Notes: generated by a model not told the origin, from the letters alone. Positions 1 to 11,927 are shown, counted from the stretch's first letter. The stretch is DNA of 64,000 nucleotides from Piper betle (GCA_033002965.1 JAURVB010012901.1:1-64000); one strand, 5' to 3'. Translations and numbers: made by a program.

Positions 1-572
1 CCTCCATCGCACTGGAGTGCAGTGATAGCCTCCCCATAAAAGGCTACGGCTGGGGTGTGTGAGGCACTGGCACTAGAGTTGGCAGTGAGAGCTTCCCCAC
101 AAACGGGGCATAACAATCACCTGAATGCAGTGTTAGCCTCCCCATAAAAAGGCTATGGCCGGGGTGTGCAAGGCACTGGCACAAGAGTGCAGTGATAGCC
201 TCCCCATAAAAAGCCTACGGCCGGGGTGTGCAAGGCACTGGCACTAGAGTTGGCAGTGAGAGCTTCCCCACAAACGGGGCATAGCAATCACCTGAGTGCA
301 GTGATAGCCTCACCATAAAAAGGCTATGGCTGAGGTGTGCAAGGCACTGGCACTGGAGTGCAGTGATAGCCTCCCCATAAAAAGGCTACGGCTGGGGTGT
401 GCGAGGCACTGGCACTAGAATTGGTAGTGAGAGCTTCCCCACAAACGGGGCGTAGCAATCACCTGAGTGCAGTGATAGCTTCCGCACAAAAAGGCTATGG
501 CCGGGGTGTGCGAGGCATTGGCACTGGAGACGGTAGTGGTAGCCTCCCCACAAAAGGGCTACGGCCGGGGTG
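1..572 (+). repeat. Composite tandem repeat, ~63-bp and ~45-bp modules in a ~171-bp higher-order unit
   Basis: Modules beginning 'GTGCAGTGATAGCC' start near 17, 124, 187, 295, 358 and 466, so spacing alternates ~108 and ~63 bp and the full unit repeats every ~170-171 bp. The long step is a 63-bp module followed by a 45-bp module ('GGCAGTGAGAGCTTCCCC'). Each module can fold: the CCCC and AGCC arms pair with GGGG and GGCT a few bases downstream ('CCCCACAAACGGGG' in the short one). Copies are ~90% alike by eye. Open frames across it are by-products of the repetition. Confidence 0.9.
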
Positions 573-967
573 TGCAGATCACAACGGATACCTCCTCCGC
601 ATTGTTTTGGAGTATAGCGGAATCGCTCCACCGCATATTAAAATAAACATAAGGAAATAGTGGAATGTACTTGATTTGTTTTATCTATTATACTACTTAG
701 TGTTGTAATCACTAACGCGGAATATCCTCCATAGGTGTGCAGATACGAAATTAGGCGATTGACAACCAGGGCATGGAGCAAAATAAATATGAGGAGTCCT
801 TTTTTTTATTTATTTGAGAAATAAGTGTGGCTACTGGGAAACAGTCTAAGACTGTGGGATCTTTATATATGTTTTTGTTAAAAAATATGTTAGACATATT
901 TGGTTAATTGTGAGTAACACCTGGCCAGCTAGGCCCACAATGTTGTGACAAATGGCGGGTCGTTACA
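1..967 (+). mobile_element. 3' part of a long LTR (subfamily S), solo-type insertion
   Basis: This is the right-hand part of a plus-strand long terminal repeat; its left end lies outside the window. The last ~270 bp match the corresponding part of the solo LTR at 12694-14062: the block 'CCAGCTAGGCCCACAAT' and the terminal 'GGCGGGTCGTTACA' are shared. The LTR ends in CA at 967. No primer binding site follows; the next base belongs to a minus-strand Tekay LTR, so this is most easily read as a solo LTR inserted there. The target-site duplication cannot be tested because the left flank is missing. The central slot holds the composite tandem array at 1-572. Confidence 0.7.
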
Positions 968-1744
968 CTCCCCGGCCAACTCCGGCCACCTCTGCCTAGC
1001 GGCGCACTCACGTACTCAATTGGGTGGTCGCCTCGACACCCTCGACCCCCATCAACCTTCCCCAGCTAGATTGGAACCTGTTGCCACCTAGGATGGCCGG
1101 ATTTCTTCACCCACCACTGTCGCCTCTACTTTTGCCGATGTCCTCTATTTTTGGCCATTTACCACCTCAGGCCGGCATCCACACACGTGAGATCGACCCT
1201 ATAGTGACCGACAAAGAGAGTAGGATCATCTACCGATGTCAGAACGACCGTTGCCACCGATTCCCGACGAAACTTTGCTTGTGCTTGCCCATCTCTCCGA
1301 AACAGGGGACTCATCGGCGAACAGTCGTGTTTAGTTTCTTTCTTGTCTATTTTAAACTTTAATCCTCACGATTATAAAGCTTATTATCAAAATAAAATAT
1401 GCATGCAAGAAAATTAAGAAGAGGAAGATAGGAAGAATACCCAAGCAAGGAAGAAGCTCCGGTAAGGAAGAGGAGAAATAGGCGGCTAAGGTGAGGAAGA
1501 TGCCTCTTAAACCAAAAATGACGTCCTCTTTTAAATTTATAAAGATGAAAATGACGGCTAGTGAATGTGAAAACACCCCTAAACCTGTATTTCATTTAAC
1601 TGGGTAAATAATAAAATGGGTAAATAATTAACCGGGTAGAATTAACTAGGTAAAGAATATAACACGTTCGGTCCTTCCCGGACCTCGTTCGGCCCTTCCT
1701 GGACTGCGTCCGCGTCCAATTTTTTTTTTTTCACAATCTTTACT
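968..1744 (-). mobile_element. Truncated 3' LTR of Tekay element A
   Basis: Read on the minus strand, the LTR begins at 1744 (TGTAAAGA-like, slightly mutated) next to the polypurine tract and runs left until it is cut at 968 by LTR S. It matches 15,090-15,932, the same part of element A's 5' LTR, including the pyrimidine-rich leader, the block 'GATCCTACTCTC' (read on minus) and repeated GGACCG motifs near its start. About 1.5 kb of the LTR is missing on the left. Confidence 0.8.
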
Positions 1745-1758
1745 ATCTCCCCAACTTG
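1745..1758 (-). other. Polypurine tract of element A
   Basis: On the minus strand the sequence is CCAAGTTGGGGAGAT, directly before the LTR start. The same tract sits at 41898-41911 (F), 17139-17152 (D) and 52804-52818 (I). It would prime plus-strand DNA synthesis during reverse transcription. Confidence 0.8.
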
Positions 1759-1861
1759 GAACTATTTCCTCCCCGAAATATCATAATGGGCAATAGAACA
1801 ATCAAGATTAATTTTATTTATTTCTTCGGGATTAGTTCGTGCTAATACAAATATAAAAGAC

Positions 1862-2110
1862 CTATACCACAAACAGGCTAGGGTATTTCCTTCCCATTTC
1901 TTGTTCAATCTCCCGTGTAGCTTCCTCTGACCTTTGATTTTTCCACAATACTTTTACCAAAGGAATTTCCTTGTTCCTGAGTGTCTTTATTTCTCTTGCC
2001 AGGATGCGGATCGGCTTTTCCTCGTAGGTTAAATTTGATTGTAGCTCTAAGTCTTCAAAATTGGTGATGATATGATCTTCATCTTGTACATATTTCTTTA
2101 GCATTGACAC
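1862..2110 (-). pseudogene. Chromodomain of the Tekay integrase (element A)
   Basis: An 82-codon minus frame carries the C-terminal end of a Ty3/gypsy polyprotein. It opens with MLKKYV, the end of the integrase core-like tail, followed by the chromodomain with EEKPIRIL, IPLVKVLW and the closing EEATRE and YPSLF. In chromoviruses this domain binds histone marks and biases integration to heterochromatin. The frame is separated from the integrase core by frameshifts and stops between 2110 and 2453, so this copy cannot make an intact enzyme. The Tekay/Del assignment rests on this chromodomain plus the LTR length. Confidence 0.85.
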
Positions 2111-3292
2111 ATGGAAAACATTGTGTACTCCCAGCTAGGCTTGGTGATAATGCTAGTCCATATGCATAATTTCCAACTCTATCCAGGATTGGAAACAGTC
2201 CTATGAATCTTGGCTTCAACTTCCCTGATATTTTAAATCTCCTTCGTAGGAGAAGCCTTTAGGTACACAAACTCCTCAACTTGGAACTCTGATGTCCTTC
2301 CTTTGAGTATCAGCATAACTCTTTTGTAGATCCTGAGCTGCCTTAAGTCTTTGCTGAATGCGTTTCACCTTTCAGTTGCTTCCCTCACCATCTTTGGCCC
2401 GACTATAACTGCTTCGGTAGACTCCAGCCAACACGATGGAGATCTACAGGGCCTACCATATAAGGCTTCCAAATGGTGCCATCCCTATACTGGCTTGGTA
2501 AGAGTTATTGTAGGTGAATTCAGCCAAGGCTAAGTGTTTCTCCCAGTCACCTCCCCAGTCAAGAATGCAAGCTCTTAACAAATCTTCCAAAGATTGAATA
2601 GTCCTCTCACTCTGACCATTAGTTTGGGGATGATATGCTGTACTCAACTTAATTTGAGTTCCCATAGCTTTTTGGAAAGCTTCCCAGAAATGTGAGGTGA
2701 ATAGGGGATCACGGTCGGAGACTATCTCCTTTGGAATCCCATGCAATTTGACAATATTGTCAACATATAATCTTGCCAGGTATTCTGCCGTTCTCATTGA
2801 TTTCGTGGGGATGAAGTGAGCTACCTTAGTTAGTCGGTCCACAACTACCCATATGGAGTCATGCTTCTTTTGAGTTCTTGGGAGCTTTGAAATAAAATCG
2901 CATGTGACACACTCCCATTTCCACGTTGGTATTTCTAAAGGTTGCAATAGTCCTCCAGATAGTTGATGTTGGGCTTTGATCTATTGGCAAGTCTGACACT
3001 TAGAGACAAAATCCACAACATCTCTCTTCATCCCAATCCACCAGTAGGTTCGCTTTAAATCCTGATACATTTTAGTAACTCTAGGGTGTATCGAGAACTT
3101 TGAGCAATGAGCCTCCTCCAAGATATTCCGCCTCAGTGCATTATCCTTGGGTACACACAACCTTCCTCTAAATCTGATCACACTATTTGAATCAGCTACA
3201 ATGTCAGGAATCTTGTCCAACATTTTATTCAGCTCCTCATCACCCATTTGTGCTAGCTTAACACGATCAACTAAATCATTGGAAACAACCAA
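2111..3292 (-). pseudogene. Integrase core and zinc-binding domain (element A), frameshifted
   Basis: The stretch 2453-2947 encodes the RNase H-fold catalytic core. The D,D35E residues are visible: Asp in TCDFI, Asp in VSDRD, and Glu in NGQSERT. The stretch 2981-3292 encodes the upstream zinc finger, with His in EEAHCSKFSIH and the closing CQTCQ pair, and the conserved YWW. A stop lies between the two, and 2111-2453 is out of frame, so the enzyme is broken in at least two places although its catalytic residues survive. It follows RT-RNase H, the normal Ty3/gypsy order. Confidence 0.88.
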
Positions 3293-4860
3293 ATTTGCCA
3301 GTAAGCCTAGTTAGTTGCTCCACCGGGTTGATAGCTACCACTTCTGCTGACATGGCCCAAAGTCTAGCTAGCTGCTGACTTTTGTCCACTTTGCCCTTTC
3401 GACTCAACGCGTCGGCTACCACATTCGACTTCCCTGGATGGTATAAGATTTGGAAGTCATAGTCCTTCAAATATTCTATCCACCGCCTCTGTCGAAGGTT
3501 AAGGTCATTCTGGGTGAAGATATACTTCAAACTCTGGTGGTCAGTGAAGACTTCGAACTGGGCTCCATACAAGTAGTGTCTCCAAATCTTCAGGGCAAAA
3601 ACCACTGCTGCCAGTTCCAAGTCATGGGTTGCATAATTTTGCTCATGAATCTTCAATTGACGAGAGGCATAGGCCACCACCTTACCTTCTTGCATAAGGA
3701 CGCATCCTAAACCCAACCGAGACGCATCACTGAAGACTACGAATCCTTCATTACCATTTGGCAGGGTCAAGACTGGTGCAGTTGTTAAACTCTTCTTTAG
3801 AGACTGGAAACTCTCCTCACACTTACTACTCCATTCAAACTTGACCCCCTTCCTTGTGAGTTTGGTCATCGGCGATGCTACTAAGGAGAAGTCTTTAATG
3901 AATTTCCTATAGTAACCCGCTAAACCAAGGAAGCTTCTGATATCAGTGACTGACTTAGGTTGTGGCCAATCAATGACTGCTTTCACTTTTGATGGATCCA
4001 CTACAATTCCAGCCTTTGAGACAATATGACCAAGGAAATTTACCTCCCTCATCCAGAAGTCACACTTTGAGAGCTTGGCAAACAGTTGATGTTCTCTCAG
4101 AACTTGAAGAGTAATAGACAGGTGCTTCACATGCTCTTCTTCATTATTTGAATAGACCAGAATGTCGTCCACAAATACGATAATAAACTTGTCCAGGTAT
4201 GTGTGGAATACTGTGTTCATGAGTGACATAAAGGCCGCTGGTGCATTTGTTAGACCAAAAGGCATAACCAGAAACTCATAATGTCCATACCGAGTTTGGA
4301 AAGCCATTTTTTGTATGTCTGACTCCTTTACTTGCAACTGGTGATAACCAAACCGCAAGTCTATCTTAGAAAATATTCCGGCTGTTTTTAGCTGATCAAA
4401 CAAGTCATCAATCCTCGGTAAGGGGTACCGATTCTTGACTGTCACTTGATTGATTTTTCGATAGTCAATACACAGTCGAAGTGATCCATCTTTCTTCTTC
4501 ACAAAAAGAACAGGGGCTCCCCAGGGTGAAGTACTTGGTCTGATGAAGCCTACCTGCAACAACTCTTCTAGTTGACTCTTTAACTCCTTGAGTTTTGCTG
4601 GAGCCATACGGTATGGTGCTTTAGAAATTGGTGTTGTTCCAGGTGCTAAGTCAATGGCGAACTCCACTGCCCACTTAGGAGGTAACCCTGGAAGTTCTTC
4701 TAGGAATACATCAGGAAACTCTGCTGCCACAGGAATCATGGACAACTCTTTGGGTTTTGACTCAGACTCAACTAAGTTAGCCAAAAAGGCTTTACAACCC
4801 TCACCAAACAATGGGCATTCGAGTTGTTTAGTTAGGATAGCTGCCACAAATTCTGCCCAC
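3276..4860 (-). pseudogene. Reverse transcriptase-RNase H (element A), long open frame
   Basis: This is the best-preserved polymerase in the window: a single minus frame of 584 codons (3276-5030) covers it together with a gag remnant. RT motifs include [33 protein letters not shown] and the catalytic FVDD at about 4164-4175. RNase H motifs are DASRLGLG, the Glu in [17 protein letters not shown] and ADALSR. The frame shifts where it meets the integrase zinc finger (about 3276-3300). The N-terminal side jumps from mid-gag (ITWAEF) to the pre-RT linker ([11 protein letters not shown]), so zinc knuckle and protease are absent. Confidence 0.9.
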
Positions 4861-5350
4861 GTAATGGAGGAAATCTCACGTCGATGGAAAGTGGTTTTCT
4901 CCATGGATTTCCACCAGTAAGATGCTTCCTCTTGAAGCATGCATGTTGCCAATCTCACTTGATGGCGGTGGGGCACAGACAGAGCCCTAAACGCTTTTTT
5001 GGTAATGTCAATCCAGCTCTCCACCTTCATTGGATCGATCCCTCCAATAAATACCTCAGCTCCATTCTTCCTAAATTTTCCACAGTGTAGCGGTCACTAT
5101 CATCAACCACTGGCGGCAACACTTGTCGGACTACTGGTGGCACTGGGTTTGGACGCTCCCCTCGCTCGCCTGGGTCTGCTATCCTTGCCCGCCCTTGGGC
5201 ACTTCCCTGACCACCATCTGGGGTGATTATGGAACCCGCTGCCGAGTTTGAGGCTCCATTCCCTGCTACCACTCCCGGTAACCGCTGAACAATATTCTGC
5301 AACCACAGAATTTGTATTTGCTGAACGCCTGCGCTAGTCTCTATATGGCC
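4861..5350 (-). pseudogene. gag remnant of element A
   Basis: Minus-strand frames encode the middle of a Tekay capsid domain: [13 protein letters not shown] residues, [32 protein letters not shown]. The same block is recognisable at 29,450-29,600, 44,925-45,370 and 48,930-49,375. Two frames are needed, so it is frameshifted near 5030-5060. The upstream end is interrupted at 5355 by the solo LTR B and resumes at 11928. Confidence 0.82.
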
Positions 5351-5355
5351 GTCAG
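5351..5355. repeat. Target-site duplication GTCAG, left copy
   Basis: GTCAG lies immediately left of the LTR B start (TGTAAAGAC) and again at 11928-11932 immediately after its end (TTACA). The uninterrupted gag leader near 49436 reads GTCAGGATCTGGGCC, so the empty site is present in the window for comparison. Confidence 0.93.
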
Positions 5356-7049
5356 TGTAAAGACTGTGAAAAAAGAAGACGCAAACATGGTTTAGGAATG
5401 ACCAAATGTGTTATATCCAATACCCGGTTAATTATTATATTTTATTATTTACCTGGTTACCCGGTTAAATTCAGTATATGTGTTTTCACATACCCTAGCC
5501 ATCATTTCATTTTATTTTATGAAGGACGTCCTCATCCCTAGCTTTCGTTCGCTTTTTCTTTTTCTCCTCTTCCTTGTTGGCGTGTCTTCTTCTTTGCTTA
5601 GGTATTCTTCCTATCTCCCTCTTCTTGCTTTTCTTGCATGCATATTTTAATTTGATAATAAGCTTTATAAGCATGAGGATTCAAGTTTAAAATCAACAAT
5701 AAAGAAACTAAATTTTGTCGACGAGTTCCCTGTTTCGGTGAGATGGGCAAGCACGGGCAAGCCTCGCCGGGAATCAGTGGTGACGACCGTTCTGACGTCG
5801 GGAGATGATCCTACTCTCTTCCTCGATCAGTGTAGGGCCGATCTCACGTGTGTGGATGTTGGCCTGGGGTGGTAAATGGCCAAAAACAGAGGACGGTGGC
5901 AAAAACAGAGGCGCGGCGGTGGGTGAAGAAGTCCGACCGTCCTGGGTGGCGACGGGTTGCAATTTGGCCCGGGAAGGTCGATAGGAGGTCGAGGGTGTCG
6001 ACGCGACTACCCAATTGAGGCAGCGACGCTCGCCGGCGGTGGAATCGGCTACGTGAGCGCACCGCTAGGTAGGCGATGCAGGCGTCGCTGCGACTGGAAG
6101 GAGGCCGGAGTTGGCCGGGATGACACTGAAACGGCACGGCACAGCTGGACGGTGACAATGGACAGCTACCGGAGGTAATCAGCAGCGGCTGGAGGGTACT
6201 TGGAGTCGGGATCAGAGCATGCTGGAGAAGAAAAAGAAAAAAATACGTTGGGTGGCAAACATGTAAATAATGCTTGACTCGACACAACTCGAGTTAAATA
6301 ATAATACAAACTCGTAAATAACACCAGGCTCGATACCGACTAGAGTTAAAAAATCATATTAACTTGTAAAAAATCTTTAAAAATAATCACTTTAATGGGT
6401 TATGGTTTAAAGTTACTAAATTCATTAATTATTGTACGAAATCGCCACAAGTAATAAAAATACGGTAATGATAAACAGTCGATAATTAATCGGCACAACA
6501 AGCGATTAAATTAATTCAGACGGTTGTAAGTAATTAATAAAATAAAGATTTTACCTTTACCATATTAAATTTAATATTAGGTAAATAAAGTGATTATTTT
6601 AATAACGAGTCAGTAATGTAGAAAATAGGTTATTAAACTATAGTCGGGTAGAAATCACTCGCATCAAACCTAAATAACATAATGAAAATAAATAAAGTTC
6701 GAAACTTTATAAAGTCAAATAAATTAAAATAATTGTATTAATAATATTAATCAATTAAAATAATACAAATTATTTTAAATAATTTAATTGAATAACTTAA
6801 TTAATTAAATTGCGGTAAATAATAGTAGCGTTTAAAAATTATAACCGTTAACTAAATCATCATGATCGGGGGTTAAGTAATTATCACCGCAAAGGAAAAT
6901 TAAATACTTGTTTATTTGTAATAATTATTTTATCAACTGTTAAGTATTAATTATGATTTAAATAATTAATTCAAAATGTAAGTAGGACTTAGATGATTAT
7001 ATCACATTACTAATTAATTATCTCACTAGATTTGTTGAGATTTGTTACA

Positions 7050-7051
<2 letters not shown>

Positions 7052-7095
<44 letters not shown>
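7052..7095. repeat. (AT)n microsatellite in LTR B
   Basis: An uninterrupted TA dinucleotide run of about 44 bp. Other LTR copies have a much shorter AT run at the same place, for example about 54,618-54,632. Confidence 0.95.
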
Positions 7096-7099
<4 letters not shown>

Positions 7100-7541
7100 C
7101 ATTTAGTTGCATGCTTTTCTACCCGAATAAATTTATATTTATATATAATTTTATATTCTCGTTCAAATTAGGATCATTGGTCTGTATAATCATTTGAAAT
7201 GTTGTACTTTCCCTTATTGGCAGCCCAGGTGGGCCTGAGCCCAGATTCGACCACCATGCGCTGTAACGCAATCGAGGTCAAGGAATTGACTCAGTCCGAC
7301 ACAAGGCAGCACCTTTAAAATTATTATGTGTGTCCCAATAATTATTTCAAATGTTATATGGTCCGTATAATCATTTGAAATGTTGTACTTTCCCTAGTTG
7401 GCAGACCCGGTCAGCCTGAGCCCAGATTCGACCACCGTGCACTATAACACAATCAGGGTCAAGCAATTAACACAGTCCGACACAGGGCCGCACCTTTAAA
7501 ATTACTATGTGTTGGTCTCCCAAATTGGTAGCCTTTGTTGG

Positions 7542-8134
7542 CACTAATCTCAGAATGAGCTGGGAGATGATTTTTAATCTCAGAATGAACTGGGAGACCA
7601 TCACTAATCTCTAAATGAATTGGGAGACCTCCAAATCTCAGAATGAGCTGGGAGACAATTTTCAAATCTCAGATTGAACTGGGAGACCATAACTAATCTC
7701 AAAATGAATTGGGAGACCACCTAATCTCAAAATGAGCTGGGACACAATTTTCTAATCTCAGAATGAACTGGGAGACCATGACTAACCTCAAAATGAATTG
7801 GGGGACCACCTAATCTTAGAATGAGTTGGGAGATAATTTCTAATCTCAGATTGAACTGTGAGACCATGACTAATCTCAAAATGAATTGGGAGACCACCTA
7901 ATCTCAGAATGGGTTGGGAGACAATTTCTAATCTCAGATTGAATTGGGAGAGAGTGACTAATCTCTAAATGAATTGGGAGACCACCTAATCTCAGAATGA
8001 GCTGGGAGACGATTTGTAATCTCAGAAAGAACTGGGAGACCATGACTATTCTCAAAAAGAATTGAGAGACCACATAATCTCAGAATGAGCTTGGAGACGT
8101 TTTCTAATCTCAAAATGACCTAAGAGATAATTAC
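7542..8134 (+). repeat. 29/88-bp higher-order tandem array, first in LTR B
   Basis: Monomers of 29-30 bp share the core 'TAATCTCAGAATGA.CTGGGAGA'. Three diverged types alternate (ending GACCACC, GACAATTT and GACCATGAC), giving an ~88-bp higher-order unit. Short frames of ~65 codons recur at 88-bp offsets, which is a repeat artefact and not a gene. Confidence 0.92.
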
Positions 8135-9012
8135 TAAAGACTTGTGTAATAATAATAATAATAACGAGTTAAATGATAATAAGGATTATATTGACTTGTT
8201 TCATTTAATAATGCGGCTTAGCGGTTTTATCACTAACGAGGATTTGCCTTCGCAAGTGACTAGCTTTTGACTGATGAATAGATGTGTGGTTGGTGGTTCT
8301 TTTACCAACCTCGGTATGGTGAATCGATAATAAAAATTTAGACTTCCGTATTATTCTCTTGTGTAAAACATGTGGCTATGGGAAACGGTCCGAGACTGTG
8401 GGACAGTTATTTTATATTTTAGAGAACATGATTTATTGTTATCATTTATATTATATGTTGCGAGACATATTTGCTATATTTCTCGTACATATTAGGATCA
8501 TTGGTCCCCGCTGCGAGTTTGAAATATCTAGGTCCGTATAATCATTTGAAATGTTGTACTTTCCCTTGTTGGCAGCCCTAGTCGGCCTGAGCCCAGATTC
8601 AACCACCATGCGTTGTAACAGAATTAGGGTCAAGGAATTGACTCAGTCTGACACAGGGCCGCACCTTTAAAATTACTATGTGTGTCCGTATAATTATTTA
8701 AAATGTTATATTGTTCGTATAATCATCGGAATTCATATACTTTCCCTTGTTGGTAGCCCCGGTCGGCATGAGCTCAAATTCGATCACCATGCGCTATAAC
8801 GCCATTGGGGTCAAGGAATTGACTCAGTTCGACACGGGGCCACACTTTTAAAATTACTATGTGTGTCTGTATAATTATTTGAAATGTTATATTGTCCATA
8901 AAATTATTTGGAATGTTGTATTGTCCTTATAATGATTTGAAATGTTATATTTTCCCAAACTGGTATAACTATATGAAATGTTGTATTTTCCCAAATTGGT
9001 AGCCTTTGTTGG

Positions 9013-9970
9013 CACTAATCTCAGAATGAGCTGGGAGATGATTTTTAACCTCAGAATGAACTGGGAGACCATCACTAATCTCTAAATGAATTGGGAGACC
9101 TCCAAATCTCAGAATGAGCTGGGAGACAATTTTCAAATCTCAGATTGAACTGGGAGACCATAACTAATCTCAAAATGAATTTGGAGACCACCTAATCTCA
9201 AAATGAGCTGGGACACAATTTTCTAATCTCAGAATGAACTAGGAGACAATTTTCTAATCTCAGAATGAACTGGGAGACCATGACTAACCTCAAAATGTAT
9301 TGGGGGACCACCTAATCTTAGAATGAGTTGGGACATAATTTCTGATCTCAGATTGAACTGTGAGACCAGGACTAATCTCAAAATGAATTGGGAGACCACC
9401 TAATCTCAGAATGAGTTGGGAGACAATTTCTAATTTCAGAATGAACTGGGAGATCATGACTAATCTCAAAATGAATTGGGAGACCACCTAATCTCAGAAT
9501 GAGCTGGGAGACAATTTCTAATCTCAGATTGAACAGGGAGAGCGTGACTAATCTCGAAATGATTTGGGAGACCACCTAATCTCAGAATGAGCTGGGAGAC
9601 AATTTCTAATCTCATAATGAACTAGGAGACCATGACAAATCTCAAAAATGATTTGGGAGACCACCTAATCTCAGAATGAGCTGGGAGACAATTTCTAATC
9701 TCAGATTGAACAGGGAGAGCGTGACTAATCTCGAAATGATTTGGGAGACCACCTAATCTCAGAATGAGCTGGGAGACAATTTCTAATCTCATAATGAACT
9801 AGGAGACCATGACAAATCTCAAAAAGACTTGGGAGACAACCTAATCTCAGAAGAGCCGAGAGACATTTTCTAATCTCAAAATGAGTTGGGAGATGACTTT
9901 TACTAATCTCAGAATGACCTAAGAGAAAATCACTAATCTCAAAATGACCTGAGAGATAATTACTAAATAC
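9013..9970 (+). repeat. 29/88-bp higher-order tandem array, second in LTR B
   Basis: Same monomers as the first array but longer. From about 9488 to 9835 a double unit of ~174 bp (two 88-bp units, marked by GAACAGGGAGAGCG) is repeated nearly identically, showing a third level of order and recent local amplification. Confidence 0.92.
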
Positions 9971-10840
9971 TTGTGTAATAATAATAAAAAAATGAGTTAA
10001 ATGATAATAAGGATTATATTGACTTGTTTTATTTAATTATGCGGCTTAGTGGTTTTATACTAACACGGAATTGCCTCCGCAAGTGACTAGCTTTGGACTG
10101 AAGAATAGAAGTGTGGTTGGTGGTTCTTTTACCAACCTAGGTATGGTGAATCGATAATGAAAATTTAGACTTCCATATTATTTTCTTGTGTTATACATGT
10201 GGCTATGGGAAACGGTCTGAGACTGTGGGACGGTTATTTTATATTTTAGAGGACATGATTTATTGTTATCATTTATATTATATGTTGCGAGACATATTTG
10301 CTGTATTTCTCATTCAGATTAGGATCATTGGTCGCCGCTGCGAGTTTGAAATATCCAGGTCTGTATAATTATTTGAAATGTTGTACTTTCCCTTGTTGGC
10401 AGCCCTAGTCGGCCTAAGCCCAGATTCAACCACCATGCGTTGCAACCCAATCAGGGTCAAGGAATTCACTCAGTCCGACACGGGGCCACACCTTTAAAAT
10501 TACTTTGTATGTCCGTATAATTATTCAAAATGTTATATTGTCCGTATAATCATTTGAATTGATGTACTTTCGCTTGTTGGCTGCCTTGGTCGGCCTGAGC
10601 CCAAATTCGATTACCATGCGCTATAACGCCATCAAAGTCAAAGAATTGACTTAGTTCAACACGAGGCCACACCTTTAAAATTACTATATGTGTCTGTATA
10701 ATTTTGTGAAATGTTATATTGTCCGTATAATTATTTGGAATGTTGTATTGTCCGTATAATGATTTGAAATGTTATATTTTCCCAAACTGGTATAACTATA
10801 TGAAATGTTGTACTTTCCCAAATTGGTCGCCTTTGTCAGC

Positions 10841-11500
10841 ACTAATCTCAGAGTGAGCTGGGAGCTGCTTTTTAATCGTCAGAATGAGCTGGGAGATAAT
10901 TTTATAATCTCAGAATGAACTGGGAGACCATAACTAATATCAAAATGAATTGCGAGACCACCTAATCTCAGAATGAGCTGGGTGACAATTTTGTAATATC
11001 AGAATGAACTGGGAGACCATGACTAACCTCAAAATAAATTGGGGGACCACCTAATCTCAGAATGAGCTGGGGGACAATTTAAAATATCAAAATGACCTGG
11101 GAGACCATGACTAATCTCAAAATGAATTGGGAGACAACCTAATCTCAAAATGAGTTGGGAGACAATTTCTAATCTGAGAATAAACTGGGAGATCGTGACT
11201 AATCTCAAAATGAATTGGAAGACTACCTAATCTCAGAATAAGCTGGGAGACAATTTCTAATCTCATATTGAACTGGGAGAGTGTGACTAATCTGGAAATG
11301 AATTGGGAGACCACCTAATCTCAGAATGAGCTCGGAGACGATTTCTAATCTCAGAATGAATTGGGAGACCATGACTAATCTCAAAATGAATTGGGGGACC
11401 ACCTAATCTCAAAATGAGCTGGGAGACGACTTTTACTAATCTCAAAATGACTTGAGAGACAAATAACTAATCTCAGAATGACCTGAGAGATAATTACTAA
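10841..11500 (+). repeat. 29/88-bp higher-order tandem array, third in LTR B
   Basis: Same monomer set, more diverged at its edges. It ends in the transition TAATTACTAAAGACTTG shared with other arrays of this type in the window. Confidence 0.92.
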
Positions 11501-11927
11501 AGACTTGTATAATAATAATAATAATAAAAATGAGTGAAATGATACTAGGGATTTTATTGACTAGTTTCATTTAATTATGTGGCTTAGTGGTTTTATCAGT
11601 AAGGCGGAATTGCCTCCGCAGGTGACCAGCTTTGGACTGAAGAAAAGAAGTGTGGTTGGTGTTTCTTTTACCATCCTAGGTATGGTGAATCGATAATAAA
11701 ATTTGGGACCTCCTTATTATTCTCTTGTGTTATAAATGTGGCTATGGGAAACGGTCCAGGACTGTGAGATGGTTATTTTATATTTTAGAGAACATGATTT
11801 ATTGTTATGATTTATTTTATATGTTGCGAGACTTATTTGCTGTATTTCAGTTCATGTTATGGAATATTACCGTTATATCAATTATATTTGTAAGTAACAT
11901 CCTGTCTGGTTCGGCCGGATCATTACA

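Larger units (their letters stand above)
7168..11850 (+). repeat. Three-fold segmental tandem amplification inside LTR B
   Basis: A block that starts at 'TTAGGATCATTGGTC' occurs at about 7168, 8498 and 10312. Each copy contains a spacer, a 29/88-bp array, and a conserved 400-bp segment (CTCCGCA, ACCAACCTAGGTATGG, GGCTATGGGAAACGGTC). Copy lengths are about 1.33, 1.81 and 1.54 kb and differ mainly in array length. Single-copy LTRs (for example 39210-41897) carry the block once. Confidence 0.9.
5356..11927 (+). mobile_element. Giant solo LTR (B), 6,572 bp, Tekay family
   Basis: A plus-strand LTR runs from TGTAAAGAC at 5356 to CATTACA at 11927 with matching 5-bp duplications on both sides and no internal domain or primer site. 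It is therefore a solo LTR left by LTR-LTR recombination, lying opposite to element A, into whose gag leader it inserted. Other Tekay LTRs here are about 2.4-2.8 kb without insertions. The extra length comes from a three-fold tandem amplification of the central slot plus the downstream block (7168-11850). Layout: promoter-proximal part with TTTTCACATACCCTAGCC (5480-5510), GC-rich leader (5700-6200), AT-rich part (6280-7160), the amplified part, then the terminal block. Confidence 0.93.

Noticed and set aside
1..572. CRISPR-like alternation of repeat and spacer
   Set aside because: The 'spacers' are themselves repeats, the genome is eukaryotic, and no cas genes are present. It is a composite satellite.
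1862..5350. Endogenous plant pararetrovirus
   Set aside because: The order RT-RNase H then integrase, an integrase with D,D35E, a chromodomain and LTRs all mark a Ty3/gypsy retrotransposon. Caulimovirids lack integrase and LTRs.
7459..11314. Series of ~65-codon minus frames with similar peptides (also 39,761-40,312)
   Set aside because: They repeat at exactly 88-bp offsets and exist because the tandem monomers lack stops in one phase. There is no start context, no domain, and the frame changes between monomers.
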